The position numbers and the translations under genes are program-made. This document shows positions 15,087-22,201 of a stretch of 42,987 nt of DNA, one piece after another. The stretch's first letter is position 1, and each line of letters begins with the position of its first letter. This DNA comes from Streptomyces nanshensis (GTDB lineage Bacteria; Actinomycetota; Actinomycetes; Streptomycetales; Streptomycetaceae). The notes beneath the pieces were generated by a model. The model did not search any database. It was not told where the DNA came from and worked only from the letters and a program-made list of their open reading frames with translations. The DNA is taken from NCBI RefSeq assembly GCF_001751255.1, contig NZ_LJGW01000428.1, positions 1 through 42,987 on the forward strand, read 5' to 3'.

Positions 15087-16040
15087 ATGACCGCGACCGC
15101 CTCTGAGCACACGCAGGCGAACGCCTTCACCGCACAGTTGCACAGCGCCTTCCCCGAGCACGGCACCCCCGATCCGCGGGCACGGGAGACCCTGCTCGCC
15201 CGGCTGCACGCGCACTACGTCTCGTACATGGCGGGGCCCGAGTCCTTCGCCTCCATCCCCCGGCTCAACAGCGACCCGGAGCTGACGGCGGTCGAGGACG
15301 CCTGGCTGCGCTGGGAGGACGCACAGGTCGACATGAGCCGACTCCCCGCCACCGGCAAGGAGTTCAAGGACTGGTTCCTGACCGTCGCCGACCAGCACAC
15401 GCAGCCGGAGTTCTGCGAATACCTCGCGCACAAGGCGTCGCTGGAAGAGATGGCCCTGTTCTTCATGGGCGAGGAGCTGGTGGACAGCAAGTTCGACGAC
15501 CTGATGGCGATGGTGCAGATCGGCACCGAGGGCCACACGAAGCTGACCATCGCGGAGAACTACTGGGACGAGATGGGCGAGGGCGAACTCGACGCCGTCC
15601 ACACCCGCATGTTCGAGCACTCGGCCGTCTATATGCGGGCCCGTCTCGCCGACGCCGGCGTGGACCGCAGCCGACTGCACTGCCCCGAGGCGTTCGAGAA
15701 CGCGTGCCTCCTGCTCATGTACGGCATCCACCGGCACCTCAACCCGAGGGCGCTGGGGGCGATGGGCGTGCTCGAACAGAGCGCCTCGCCGCGCTTCCAG
15801 GCCATGGTCGACGGCTGCGACCGGCTCGGCGTCCCCGCCGACGTCATCGACTACCAGCGCGTCCACGTCCATGTCGACGCGGACCACGGCGCGGAGTGGT
15901 TCGACGGCGTCTTCGTCCCGCTGGTGGACCGCTCGCCGGAGCTGCTGCGGGAGATCTCGCTCGGCGTCGCCACGCGCGTACGGGTCGCCAACGCCTACTA
16001 CCAGCGCATCTGGCATGTCATGCGCGATCTGACGAGCTGA
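15087..16040 (+). CDS. Haem-oxygenase-like diiron oxidase (HDO; iron-containing redox enzyme family)
   Basis: The 317-residue all-helical protein starts with an ATG behind AAGGACGGAG. Metal-ligand spacing of HDO enzymes is visible: E162 and H172 (ten apart), and H260-x3-D264-x2-H267 in RVHVHVDADHGAEW. The first ligand is probably one of the Glu residues at 119-130. Relatives include the N-oxygenases SznF and BelK/HrmI and the C-C cleaving BesC and UndA. Paired with a PF10014 oxygenase it recalls BelK/BelL and HrmI/HrmJ, where the HDO oxidises a lysine amine to a nitro group. N-oxidation of an amino acid is therefore the leading guess; desaturation or fragmentation is also possible. Confidence 0.85.
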   Translation: MTATASEHTQANAFTAQLHSAFPEHGTPDPRARETLLARLHAHYVSYMAGPESFASIPRLNSDPELTAVEDAWLRWEDAQVDMSRLPATGKEFKDWFLTVADQHTQPEFCEYLAHKASLEEMALFFMGEELVDSKFDDLMAMVQIGTEGHTKLTIAENYWDEMGEGELDAVHTRMFEHSAVYMRARLADAGVDRSRLHCPEAFENACLLLMYGIHRHLNPRALGAMGVLEQSASPRFQAMVDGCDRLGVPADVIDYQRVHVHVDADHGAEWFDGVFVPLVDRSPELLREISLGVATRVRVANAYYQRIWHVMRDLTS

Positions 16041-16050
16041 GAGGAGAGGC

Positions 16051-16986
16051 ATGACCACGTCCGTCCCCAACGCCGAACCGCAGTTACTCTTCCGGAAGGA
16101 ACGCGTCGGCCCGTTCGACCAGTCGGTGTTCGTCTTCAAGGTCGCCCTCGCCCTGGGGCTTGTGGCGGCCGGTGTCTCGCTGGCGCTCAGCGACCGCTGG
16201 TTCGTCGCGCTGCCGGGCTGCCTTCTGCTGGCCGCCGTCTACACGCACATGGTGGAGCTGCAGCATCAGTGCCTGCACCACTCGGCGTTCCGCCGGTCCA
16301 AGCTCCATCGCAGGGTCGGAGTGCCCCTGGGCGTACCGCTGTTGGTGGCCTACAGCCACTACCGCGTCCGGCATCTTCAGCACCACCGCTATCTGGGCAC
16401 GCCCAACGACTCGGAGTTCTTCGGCTTCGATCCGCGCAAGCCGCTCACCTGGGGCGTACTGCTGCGGGGGCTGCTGGACTATCTGCGTCTGGCCACCGTC
16501 GTCCGGGACATCGGCCGCGCCTACACCGGCCGGTGGACCTATGACGCCGGGCAGATAGCCGAGCGGCGGCGCCGTGAAATCGCCGCGGAGTACCGGATGT
16601 TCGGCGTCGTGCTCGCGGCGGTCGCCGCGCTGGCCGTCGCCGGCTTCGGTGAGGAGATCCTGCGGCTGTGGCTGGTGCCCCTGGTCTTCGCGGTGCCCAT
16701 GCACTTCCTGGTGGAGCTGCCCGAGCATCTGCTGTGCGAGACGGAGACCACGGACGTCCTGCGCAACACCCGGTCCATACAGGGGAGTTGGTTCAGCACC
16801 TGGTTCACCAACGGCAACAACCTCCATGTGGAGCACCATGCGGCGATGGTCGTGCCCATCAACCGGCTGCGGGAGCGCCACCCGGACGTCCAGCGGCACG
16901 CGGTCCATGTCGAGCGCAGCTACCTGGACTTCTTCGCCACCGTGGCGAGTACGGCCCACCGGAACGCGAAGAAGAGCCTGTCCTAG
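16051..16986 (+). CDS. Membrane fatty-acid-desaturase-like diiron enzyme
   Basis: The 311-residue integral membrane protein has all three His boxes of the desaturase/hydroxylase superfamily: H72-x3-HH (LQHQCLHH), H108-x2-HH (RHLQHHR) and HVEHH near residue 258. Hydrophobic segments lie at about 28-45, 50-65, 92-102 and 187-215. Such enzymes desaturate or hydroxylate lipids, but cluster-encoded members also act on amino-acid-like or carrier-bound substrates. It starts 10 bases after the HDO gene with GAGGAGAGG as ribosome binding site. Codon 12 is TTA, making the operon bldA-sensitive. Its place among soluble oxygenases suggests a tailoring role rather than general lipid metabolism. Confidence 0.88.
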   Translation: MTTSVPNAEPQLLFRKERVGPFDQSVFVFKVALALGLVAAGVSLALSDRWFVALPGCLLLAAVYTHMVELQHQCLHHSAFRRSKLHRRVGVPLGVPLLVAYSHYRVRHLQHHRYLGTPNDSEFFGFDPRKPLTWGVLLRGLLDYLRLATVVRDIGRAYTGRWTYDAGQIAERRRREIAAEYRMFGVVLAAVAALAVAGFGEEILRLWLVPLVFAVPMHFLVELPEHLLCETETTDVLRNTRSIQGSWFSTWFTNGNNLHVEHHAAMVVPINRLRERHPDVQRHAVHVERSYLDFFATVASTAHRNAKKSLS

Positions 16987-17005
16987 GCGGAAGGTGAGAC
17001 CCGTC

Positions 17006-17548
17006 ATGCCAGAAGCGATACGGAGTCGAGCACGAGACGCCGGGACTAGGGCCGGGGCCGGGGCAACGGCGGCCGGGACCGGGCCAACGGCCGCTACCGG
17101 GGCCGGAGTTGGTGCCGGAGCCGATGCCGATGCCGATGCCGGCACCGGAACGGGCGGCAGGGGCCCGGCGGCCTCCCACCGGGCGGCGCTGATGCGAGCC
17201 GTCCCCGACGCCCTGCGGATCTCCTGCACCGGCGACGTCGTACGCATCGACCTCCCCGACGGCGACGTACGGCTGCGTCTGCACAGCGCGCCGGGGGGCA
17301 CCCGGATCGGGCTGCAGGTCGCCTACCGCGAGAACAGACCCTCCGGCCGTACGTGGTGGTCCAGTTGGGAGAGGTCGGTGGCCGCGCCTCCCGCATCCCC
17401 CTCCGTGGGAGCCGTGCTCACCGCCGAAGTCGCCGCGAGCCGCCGCGAGTTCGCCCGTGAACTGGACAGCGTCCGCATCTGTGAAGCCGCCCTGGAGTCC
17501 CCTGTCGATCCGGCGGCGTCCACGGCCGCGCCCCGAGCGAACGAGTAG
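17006..17548 (+). CDS. Hypothetical protein with Ala/Gly/Thr-Asp low-complexity N-terminus
   Basis: The product is 180 residues from the ATG at 17006, with AGGTGAGA upstream. Residues about 10-52 are low-complexity (runs of G-A-G-A, then A-D-A-D-A-D) and probably disordered. The rest forms a compact-looking domain with DALRISCTGDVVRIDLPDG and RLRLHSAPGGTRIGLQVAY, followed by a helix rich in Arg and Glu. No family is recognised. It lies 19 bases after the desaturase gene and 26 before the nitroreductase gene, so it is part of the operon. It may be a partner or scaffold protein; that is only context. Confidence 0.72.
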   Translation: MPEAIRSRARDAGTRAGAGATAAGTGPTAATGAGVGAGADADADAGTGTGGRGPAASHRAALMRAVPDALRISCTGDVVRIDLPDGDVRLRLHSAPGGTRIGLQVAYRENRPSGRTWWSSWERSVAAPPASPSVGAVLTAEVAASRREFARELDSVRICEAALESPVDPAASTAAPRANE

Positions 17549-17574
17549 ACCACGCCACGGGAGCAGGTTCTCGA

Positions 17575-18114
17575 ATGGAACTGACCGAAGCACTCCTCAC
17601 ACGACGCAGCAGGCAGTACCTCCTTGAGCCGGCGCCGTCCGGCGAAGAGCTGATCGACCTCATCCGGCAGGCGTCCTCGGCACCGGACCACGGGCTGCTC
17701 AGGCCGTGGCGGTGGGTGCTGCTGCGCGGTGCGCAGCGGGACGCCCTCGGGGCGGCCCTCGCGTCGACCGTTCCCGAGGACGTACGGGACCGGGCCGCCG
17801 CGAAGCCGCTGCGCGCACCGCTGCTGGCGTCGATCATCTTCGCGCCGCGCACGGCGACGAAGGTCCCCGAGTGGGAGCAACTCGCGGCGGTGTCCGCGCT
17901 CGTGACCTGTCTGGAGCTGCTGCTGCACGACCGGGGCTGGGGAAGCATCTGGAGGACGGGCGAGACGGTCGCCTCGCCCGCCGTCCGGGAGTTCCTGCAA
18001 CTCCGGGAGAACGAGCGGCTGTTGGGCTGGCTGTACATCGGTACGCCCGATCCGCGGAACTCGCCCGTGCCCAGGAAGCACTGCTCGATCACCGACAGGG
18101 TCTCCAGCGTGTGA
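17575..18114 (+). CDS. Nitroreductase family protein
   Basis: The 179-residue FMN-dependent nitroreductase-fold protein begins with the family signature LTRRSRQYLLEPAPSGEELIDLIRQASSAPD and continues with the LRPWRWVLL strand. Its C-terminal half has the GWGSIWRTGE segment and LLGWLYIGTPDP, as in the small nitroreductases/YdjA group. These dimeric enzymes use NAD(P)H to reduce nitro groups, quinones or enones. As last gene of the oxygenase operon it may reduce a nitro or imine intermediate. GGGAGCAGG precedes the ATG. It is followed by a strong hairpin terminator. Confidence 0.88.
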   Translation: MELTEALLTRRSRQYLLEPAPSGEELIDLIRQASSAPDHGLLRPWRWVLLRGAQRDALGAALASTVPEDVRDRAAAKPLRAPLLASIIFAPRTATKVPEWEQLAAVSALVTCLELLLHDRGWGSIWRTGETVASPAVREFLQLRENERLLGWLYIGTPDPRNSPVPRKHCSITDRVSSV

Positions 18115-18132
18115 GCGCCCGGCGGTGAGACC

Positions 18133-18181
18133 GACGGTGGCCCGCGGACGATGCCGGACGGCGCGTCCGCGGGCCACCGTC
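18133..18181. terminator. Perfect 18-bp hairpin between convergent operons
   Basis: GACGGTGGCCCGCGGACG (18133-18150) is exactly complementary to 18164-18181, with a 13-base loop. It lies 18 bases after the nitroreductase stop and 120 bases past the stop of the convergent flavin reductase gene, so it can end transcription from both sides. There is no U-tract, as is usual in Streptomyces. Confidence 0.85.
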
Positions 18182-18229
18182 GTCATGCGCCACCGCCGTC
18201 ATGCGCCACCGCCGTCATGCGCCACCGCC
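18182..18229. repeat. Three perfect 16-bp tandem repeats
   Basis: The unit gtcatgcgccaccgcc is repeated three times without change, directly after the hairpin terminator and before the flavin reductase stop. It has no coding meaning that I can see. It could vary in copy number between strains. Confidence 0.9.
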
Positions 18230-18301
18230 GAAGGCCACGGCGGCCGACCCTCGGCGCCGCGCCTCCCGACGTCCGGGGCACGACCCGGGTCGCCACCCGG
18301 G

Positions 18302-18850
18302 TCACCGTCCGGGACGGTCCAACTGCCGGGTCGTGACGAAGCCGCCGTCGTGGTGCACGAGGGCGGAGCCCGGTGCGTCGCCGCCGGGCGCGGCCCCGTC
18401 GTCCACCTCCCCCACGACCAGCAGGTGGTCGCCGATCTGCCGCAGCAGCGTCGGCCGCGCGGTGAGCCAGGCCGGTACGCCGTCCAGCAGCGGCAGCCCG
18501 TCCTCGGCAGCCGTCCAGGGGACGCCGTCGAATCTGTCGATGCCGCTGCGGGCGAACTGCCGGGCCAGCGCGGTGTTTTCGGCGCCCAGCACATGGACGG
18601 CGAAGCGGTCCGCGCGTCGTACGGCCTCGGCGGTGGAGGCCGTGGTCCCGAGGCAGAAGGAGACCAGCGCGGGGTCGAGCGAGACGGAGGTGAACGACGT
18701 CGCCGTGAAGCCCGCGGGCCCCGGAACCGTGATCACGGTGACCCCGGCCGCGTGCTGCCGCAGTGTGCGGCGCAGGATCCTGTCGGGGGTGGGCGGTGCG
18801 TTCCCGGCGTGGGCCCCGGCCCGGTGCTCGGCGTCGGCTGCGAGAGTCAT
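18302..18850 (-). CDS. Flavin reductase family protein
   Basis: The product is 182 residues from the ATG at 18850, with AAAGGAC five to seven bases upstream; the frame is open further up only because of Pro-rich sequence coded by 12-base repeats. The split-barrel flavin reductase fold shows in QHAAGVTVITVPGP, FTATSFTSVSLDPALVSFCLG and DRFAVHVLG. Such proteins use NAD(P)H to make free FMNH2 for two-component monooxygenases. Here the natural partners are the SsuD-like monooxygenase and the acyl-CoA-dehydrogenase-like enzyme of the same operon. It lies 146 bases after the hydrolase gene, so it may have its own ribosome entry but shares the transcript. Confidence 0.88.
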   Translation of the reverse strand: MTLAADAEHRAGAHAGNAPPTPDRILRRTLRQHAAGVTVITVPGPAGFTATSFTSVSLDPALVSFCLGTTASTAEAVRRADRFAVHVLGAENTALARQFARSGIDRFDGVPWTAAEDGLPLLDGVPAWLTARPTLLRQIGDHLLVVGEVDDGAAPGGDAPGSALVHHDGGFVTTRQLDRPGR

Positions 18851-18866
18851 GCCGCGTCCTTTCGCT

Positions 18867-18938
18867 GTGGGCGGTGGAGTGGGCGGTGCTGTGGGCGGTG
18901 GCGTGCACGGTGCTGTGGGCGGTGGAGTTCGCGGTGGA
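18867..18938. repeat. Six degenerate 12-bp tandem repeats
   Basis: Units close to gtgggcggtgga begin at 18867, 18879, 18891, 18903, 18915 and 18927. They fill half of the spacer between the hydrolase and flavin reductase genes, just upstream of the flavin reductase ribosome binding site. Confidence 0.8.
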
Positions 18939-18996
18939 GTGCCGCCGGAGTGCCGTACGCGCGTCCGTGCCGCCGTCCGCAGCGGTGGAGGCCCGC

Positions 18997-19794
18997 TCAT
19001 CGGCCGGGCTCGGACTCGACGGTCAGCAGCGGGCTCATCGAACGGTCGGTGCGCAGCCGTTCCAGCCACTGCACCACCGCCGCGGCGATCGTGCGGTGTG
19101 CCGCGTCGTTGAGGACGTCGTGCAGGCCGTCGTGCAGAACCGCCAAGGTGGCCCTGGGCAGTTGGGCCGCCAGTTCGCGTATCTCCTCCGGCGGCGTCAC
19201 CGGGTCGGCCTCACCGTGCAGCAGCAGAGCCGGCAGCGCGGGCCGTGCCGCGTCGAGCAGATGCGCGGGCACGTTTGTCGTCAACTGCCCCCGTACGAAG
19301 GCCGCGTCGTCGGTCAGGCGCCGGCGATGGGTGGGACAGGCGGTACGCGCGGCGAGTTCCCACTCCCAGCCGTCCTGCGGCTCGGGGCCGCCCTCGGCGT
19401 CCTGGGGTGGTCCGGGCGCCGCCGCCGTCGGCGCGGTCCCGGCCAGGATGACGCCCTCGACGGGGAGCCCGGGGTCGGCGGTCGCCACGGTCTGGAGCGC
19501 CTGGAGGGCTCCGGTGTCGCTGCCGACGAGGACGACGGGAACGGCGGGTTCGGGCCCCGCGAGCGCGGTCGCCAGGGCGAGCGCCGACGTCGCGTCGAGT
19601 CCGGGTGTGCTGCCCAGGGCGTGTACGACGTAGCCGTCGGCGGCCAGACGCAGCCCGAACCGCTCGTAGACACGGCCGTGTTCGCCTCTGCCGGGGAAGA
19701 CCAGCAGCGTGCCGCGGGGCGCGATGCCGGACGGCGGCTCCCAGGTGTGCGTGGTGCCGCCGGCGGCGCCGGTGAGGCCGGCGGTCGTCGTCAT
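18997..19794 (-). CDS. Alpha/beta hydrolase with Asp in the nucleophile elbow
   Basis: The 265-residue alpha/beta-hydrolase-fold protein shows LLVFPGRGEHGRVYERF at the oxyanion region, the nucleophile elbow VLVGSDTGALQ (G-S-D93-T-G), HGEADPVTPPEE with the acid, and LHDGLHDVLND with the catalytic His. The elbow has Asp where esterases have Ser, as in haloalkane dehalogenases and epoxide hydrolases, so a C-X or epoxide bond rather than an ester may be the target. The ATG overlaps the stop of the SsuD-like gene by one base (TGATG). It is the ninth gene in the putative organosulfur operon. Confidence 0.85.
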   Translation of the reverse strand: MTTTAGLTGAAGGTTHTWEPPSGIAPRGTLLVFPGRGEHGRVYERFGLRLAADGYVVHALGSTPGLDATSALALATALAGPEPAVPVVLVGSDTGALQALQTVATADPGLPVEGVILAGTAPTAAAPGPPQDAEGGPEPQDGWEWELAARTACPTHRRRLTDDAAFVRGQLTTNVPAHLLDAARPALPALLLHGEADPVTPPEEIRELAAQLPRATLAVLHDGLHDVLNDAAHRTIAAAVVQWLERLRTDRSMSPLLTVESEPGR

Positions 19795-20981
19795 CACAGG
19801 CTCCCGCCGGCGAGGGCGGCTGCCGGGCGCCGGGTGGCCGCGCGGTGGGCGAGTTCCTGACGGACGAGCGGAATGAGGTGACGTCCGTAGTCGATGGCGT
19901 CGTCCAGCGGGTCGTAGCCGCGGATGAGAAGCGTGGTGACGCCGATGTCGACGTAGTCCAGAAGGGCCGCGGCGACGGTCTCGGGCGTGCCGACGAGCGC
20001 GGTGGTGTTGCCTCCCGCCCCGCTGGCGGTGGCCGTCGGCGTCCACAGGGCGCGGTCGTGCAGGTCGCCCTTGGCGGCGGCGGCCAGCAGCCGCTGCGAA
20101 CCGGCGTTCTGCGGGGCCTCGCCCGCGGTGTGGTGCCGTGCCTGGTCGAAGAAGGGCCGTCCCGCACCGCTGTTGATGGTCTCCAGGATGCGGTGGGCGC
20201 GTTCCCAGGCCAGTTCCTCGGTGGGGCCGAGGATCGGCCGGAACGAGACGCTGATGGAGGGTGGTTGAGCGCGTCCGGCGGCCTCGGCCGCGGCGCGCAC
20301 CGCGGCGATCTGCCCGGCGGTCTCGGCGAGCGGCTCGCCCCACAGCGCGAAGGTGTCGGCGTGCCGTCCGCCCACGCGGTAGGCGGCGTCGGAGGAGCCG
20401 CCGAAGTAGAGCGGGATGCCGGTCTCCCGTACGGGAAGCACCTCGGAGCCGTAGTCCTCGAAGTGGTAGTGGGTGCCCTCGTAGCTGAAGGGCTCGGCCG
20501 AACTCCAGGCGCGGCGCAGGACGGTGAGGTATTCGTCGGTGCGCGCGTAGCGCTCGTCCTTCGTCAGATAGTCGCCGTCGCGGCGCTGCTCGGTGTCGTT
20601 GCCGCCGGTGATGGTGTGGACGGCGACGCGTCCGCCGGTGAACTGGTCCAGCGTGGCGAAGCTGCGCGCCGCGAGCGTGGGGGCGACGAATCCGGGCCGG
20701 TGCGCGACGAGCAGGCCCAACCGCTCGGTACGGGCGGCGACATGGGCGGCGACCTGGGTGCCGTCGGGCCTGCTGGAGCTGTAGCCGATGAGGACGCGGT
20801 CGAAGCCCGCGTCCTCGTGGGCACGGGCGAAGCGCGTGGTGTAGTCGGGGTCGATCGGCGGCCCGGCGGCGGGCCGGGTCTCGGATGCGTCCCGGGTGGC
20901 GATCATGCCGATGAACTCGACGGACGAGGGCGACGCGGGTGCGGAGGGCGAGGTCGAGGGCGAGGGCGCGGAGGCGCTCAT
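19794..20981 (-). CDS. SsuD-like FMNH2-dependent monooxygenase (LLM class)
   Basis: The 395-residue bacterial-luciferase-like TIM-barrel protein resembles alkanesulfonate monooxygenase SsuD: FDRVLIGYSSSRPDG, LGLLVAHRPGFVAPTLAAR, HTITGGNDTEQRRDGDYLTK and DERYARTDEYL are characteristic. SsuD-type enzymes split C-S bonds of sulfonates using FMNH2 and O2, releasing sulfite. The first 20 residues are Ser/Pro-rich. The start overlaps the acyl-CoA-dehydrogenase-like gene (ATGA). The flavin reductase two genes downstream would supply FMNH2. The true substrate could be a sulfonate, sulfone or another organosulfur compound. Confidence 0.9.
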   Translation of the reverse strand: MSASAPSPSTSPSAPASPSSVEFIGMIATRDASETRPAAGPPIDPDYTTRFARAHEDAGFDRVLIGYSSSRPDGTQVAAHVAARTERLGLLVAHRPGFVAPTLAARSFATLDQFTGGRVAVHTITGGNDTEQRRDGDYLTKDERYARTDEYLTVLRRAWSSAEPFSYEGTHYHFEDYGSEVLPVRETGIPLYFGGSSDAAYRVGGRHADTFALWGEPLAETAGQIAAVRAAAEAAGRAQPPSISVSFRPILGPTEELAWERAHRILETINSGAGRPFFDQARHHTAGEAPQNAGSQRLLAAAAKGDLHDRALWTPTATASGAGGNTTALVGTPETVAAALLDYVDIGVTTLLIRGYDPLDDAIDYGRHLIPLVRQELAHRAATRRPAAALAGGSL

Positions 20982-22201
20982 GATCGGCTGCCTTTCGGTG
21001 CGGTGGCCGGCTCGTGCCTGCTGAGGACGGCGCGGCCGGTGTCGGTGAGGATGGAGTCGTCCTGCGGGGTGTGTACGCGGCTGCAGAGCACGTCGCGGTA
21101 GTGCCGCTGGAGTGGATTCGCCTTGGTCAGGCCGTGGTTGCCGACGAGCCGGACGGCCTCCTCGACGGCGGAGACGGCGGCGCGGGTGCCCAGCAGCTTG
21201 GCAGCGCCGGCCCGCGCGGCGGCCTCCGGATCGCCCGCGTCGACGCGTGCGGCGAGTGCGTCGACCAGGGTGTCGGCGCCGAAGAGCGCGGTTTCGATCT
21301 CTCCGACGGCCGTCTCGAACCGGGGCACCGAGGCCAGCGGCCTGCCCAGCGACGCGGGGACGCGTTCATGGAGGAAGCCGGCGAGCCAGTCGCGGGCCGC
21401 ACCGGCGACGCCGAGATAGAGGGCGGTGAGTCCGAGCGCGTTCCAGGCGCCGGTCACCGGATCGGGCCGCGCGCCGGGGATCTCGCCGGGTTCGGCGAGG
21501 CCCAGCACGTCCTGCGACGGCACGTGCACCGCGTCGAGGATCACGTCGTCGCTGCGGCTGGCGCGCAGCCCCACGTGGTCCCAGGTCTCCTCCACCCGCA
21601 CACCGGGGCTGTCGCCGCGTACGAGGAAGGTGCCCACGCGTACCGGATCCTCGTCCGTACGGGCGAAGACCAGCATCCTGCTGAGGCCGACGGCTCCCGT
21701 CGAGTAGATCTTGCGTCCGCTCAGCGCCCAACTGCCGCCGCTGCGCCGGGCGATGGTGGCCGGAAGCCCTCCGCGTACGGGGCTGCCGAGTTCGGGTTCC
21801 ACGCGCAGCGCGTTGAGCAGCGTGGGGCGCACGGCCGCCTCGTCGAGGAGGTCCCCGTACGCGGCGGCGGGCCAGCCCGGCGTACGGGTCTCCGCGGCGT
21901 GGGTGAAGAGCGTCATGGCGGTGACGAGGGCGACGGACGGGTCGCCCGCCCCGAGGGCGCGCAGGATCCGCACGGTGTCGGCGAGGCCCGCCTCGGGTCC
22001 GCCGTGGCGGGCGGCGACGGTGGCGGTGAGCAGTCCCGCGTCGTGGACGAGGGCGAAGCCCTCGTGCGGGAAGGACCCGTCGCGGTCGTGGCCGTCGGCG
22101 CGCCCGGCGAGCGCGCGGGTCACCTCGGGCAGGCGGCCTGGCTCCCACGGCGGGAGCAGCGCCCGTCCGGACGGGCCGGTGCGTTCGGTGGCGGTGGTCA
22201 C
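20978..22201 (-). CDS. Acyl-CoA dehydrogenase-like flavin enzyme (SfnB/DszC type)
   Basis: The product is 407 residues from a GTG that overlaps the stop of the molybdoenzyme gene (GTGA); more upstream sequence in frame is Pro/Arg-rich shadow. It has the acyl-CoA dehydrogenase fold: LVHDAGLLTATVAARHGGPEAGL, GSWALSGRKIYSTGAVGLSRMLVFA, and a C-terminal helical domain with VRLVGNHGLTKANPLQRHYRDVL. The Glu catalytic base of true dehydrogenases is not evident. This suits the SfnB/DszC group, which uses reduced flavin to oxygenate or process sulfur compounds. In this operon it is a likely second flavin-dependent step next to the SsuD-like enzyme. Confidence 0.87.
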   Translation of the reverse strand: MTTATERTGPSGRALLPPWEPGRLPEVTRALAGRADGHDRDGSFPHEGFALVHDAGLLTATVAARHGGPEAGLADTVRILRALGAGDPSVALVTAMTLFTHAAETRTPGWPAAAYGDLLDEAAVRPTLLNALRVEPELGSPVRGGLPATIARRSGGSWALSGRKIYSTGAVGLSRMLVFARTDEDPVRVGTFLVRGDSPGVRVEETWDHVGLRASRSDDVILDAVHVPSQDVLGLAEPGEIPGARPDPVTGAWNALGLTALYLGVAGAARDWLAGFLHERVPASLGRPLASVPRFETAVGEIETALFGADTLVDALAARVDAGDPEAAARAGAAKLLGTRAAVSAVEEAVRLVGNHGLTKANPLQRHYRDVLCSRVHTPQDDSILTDTGRAVLSRHEPATAPKGSRS

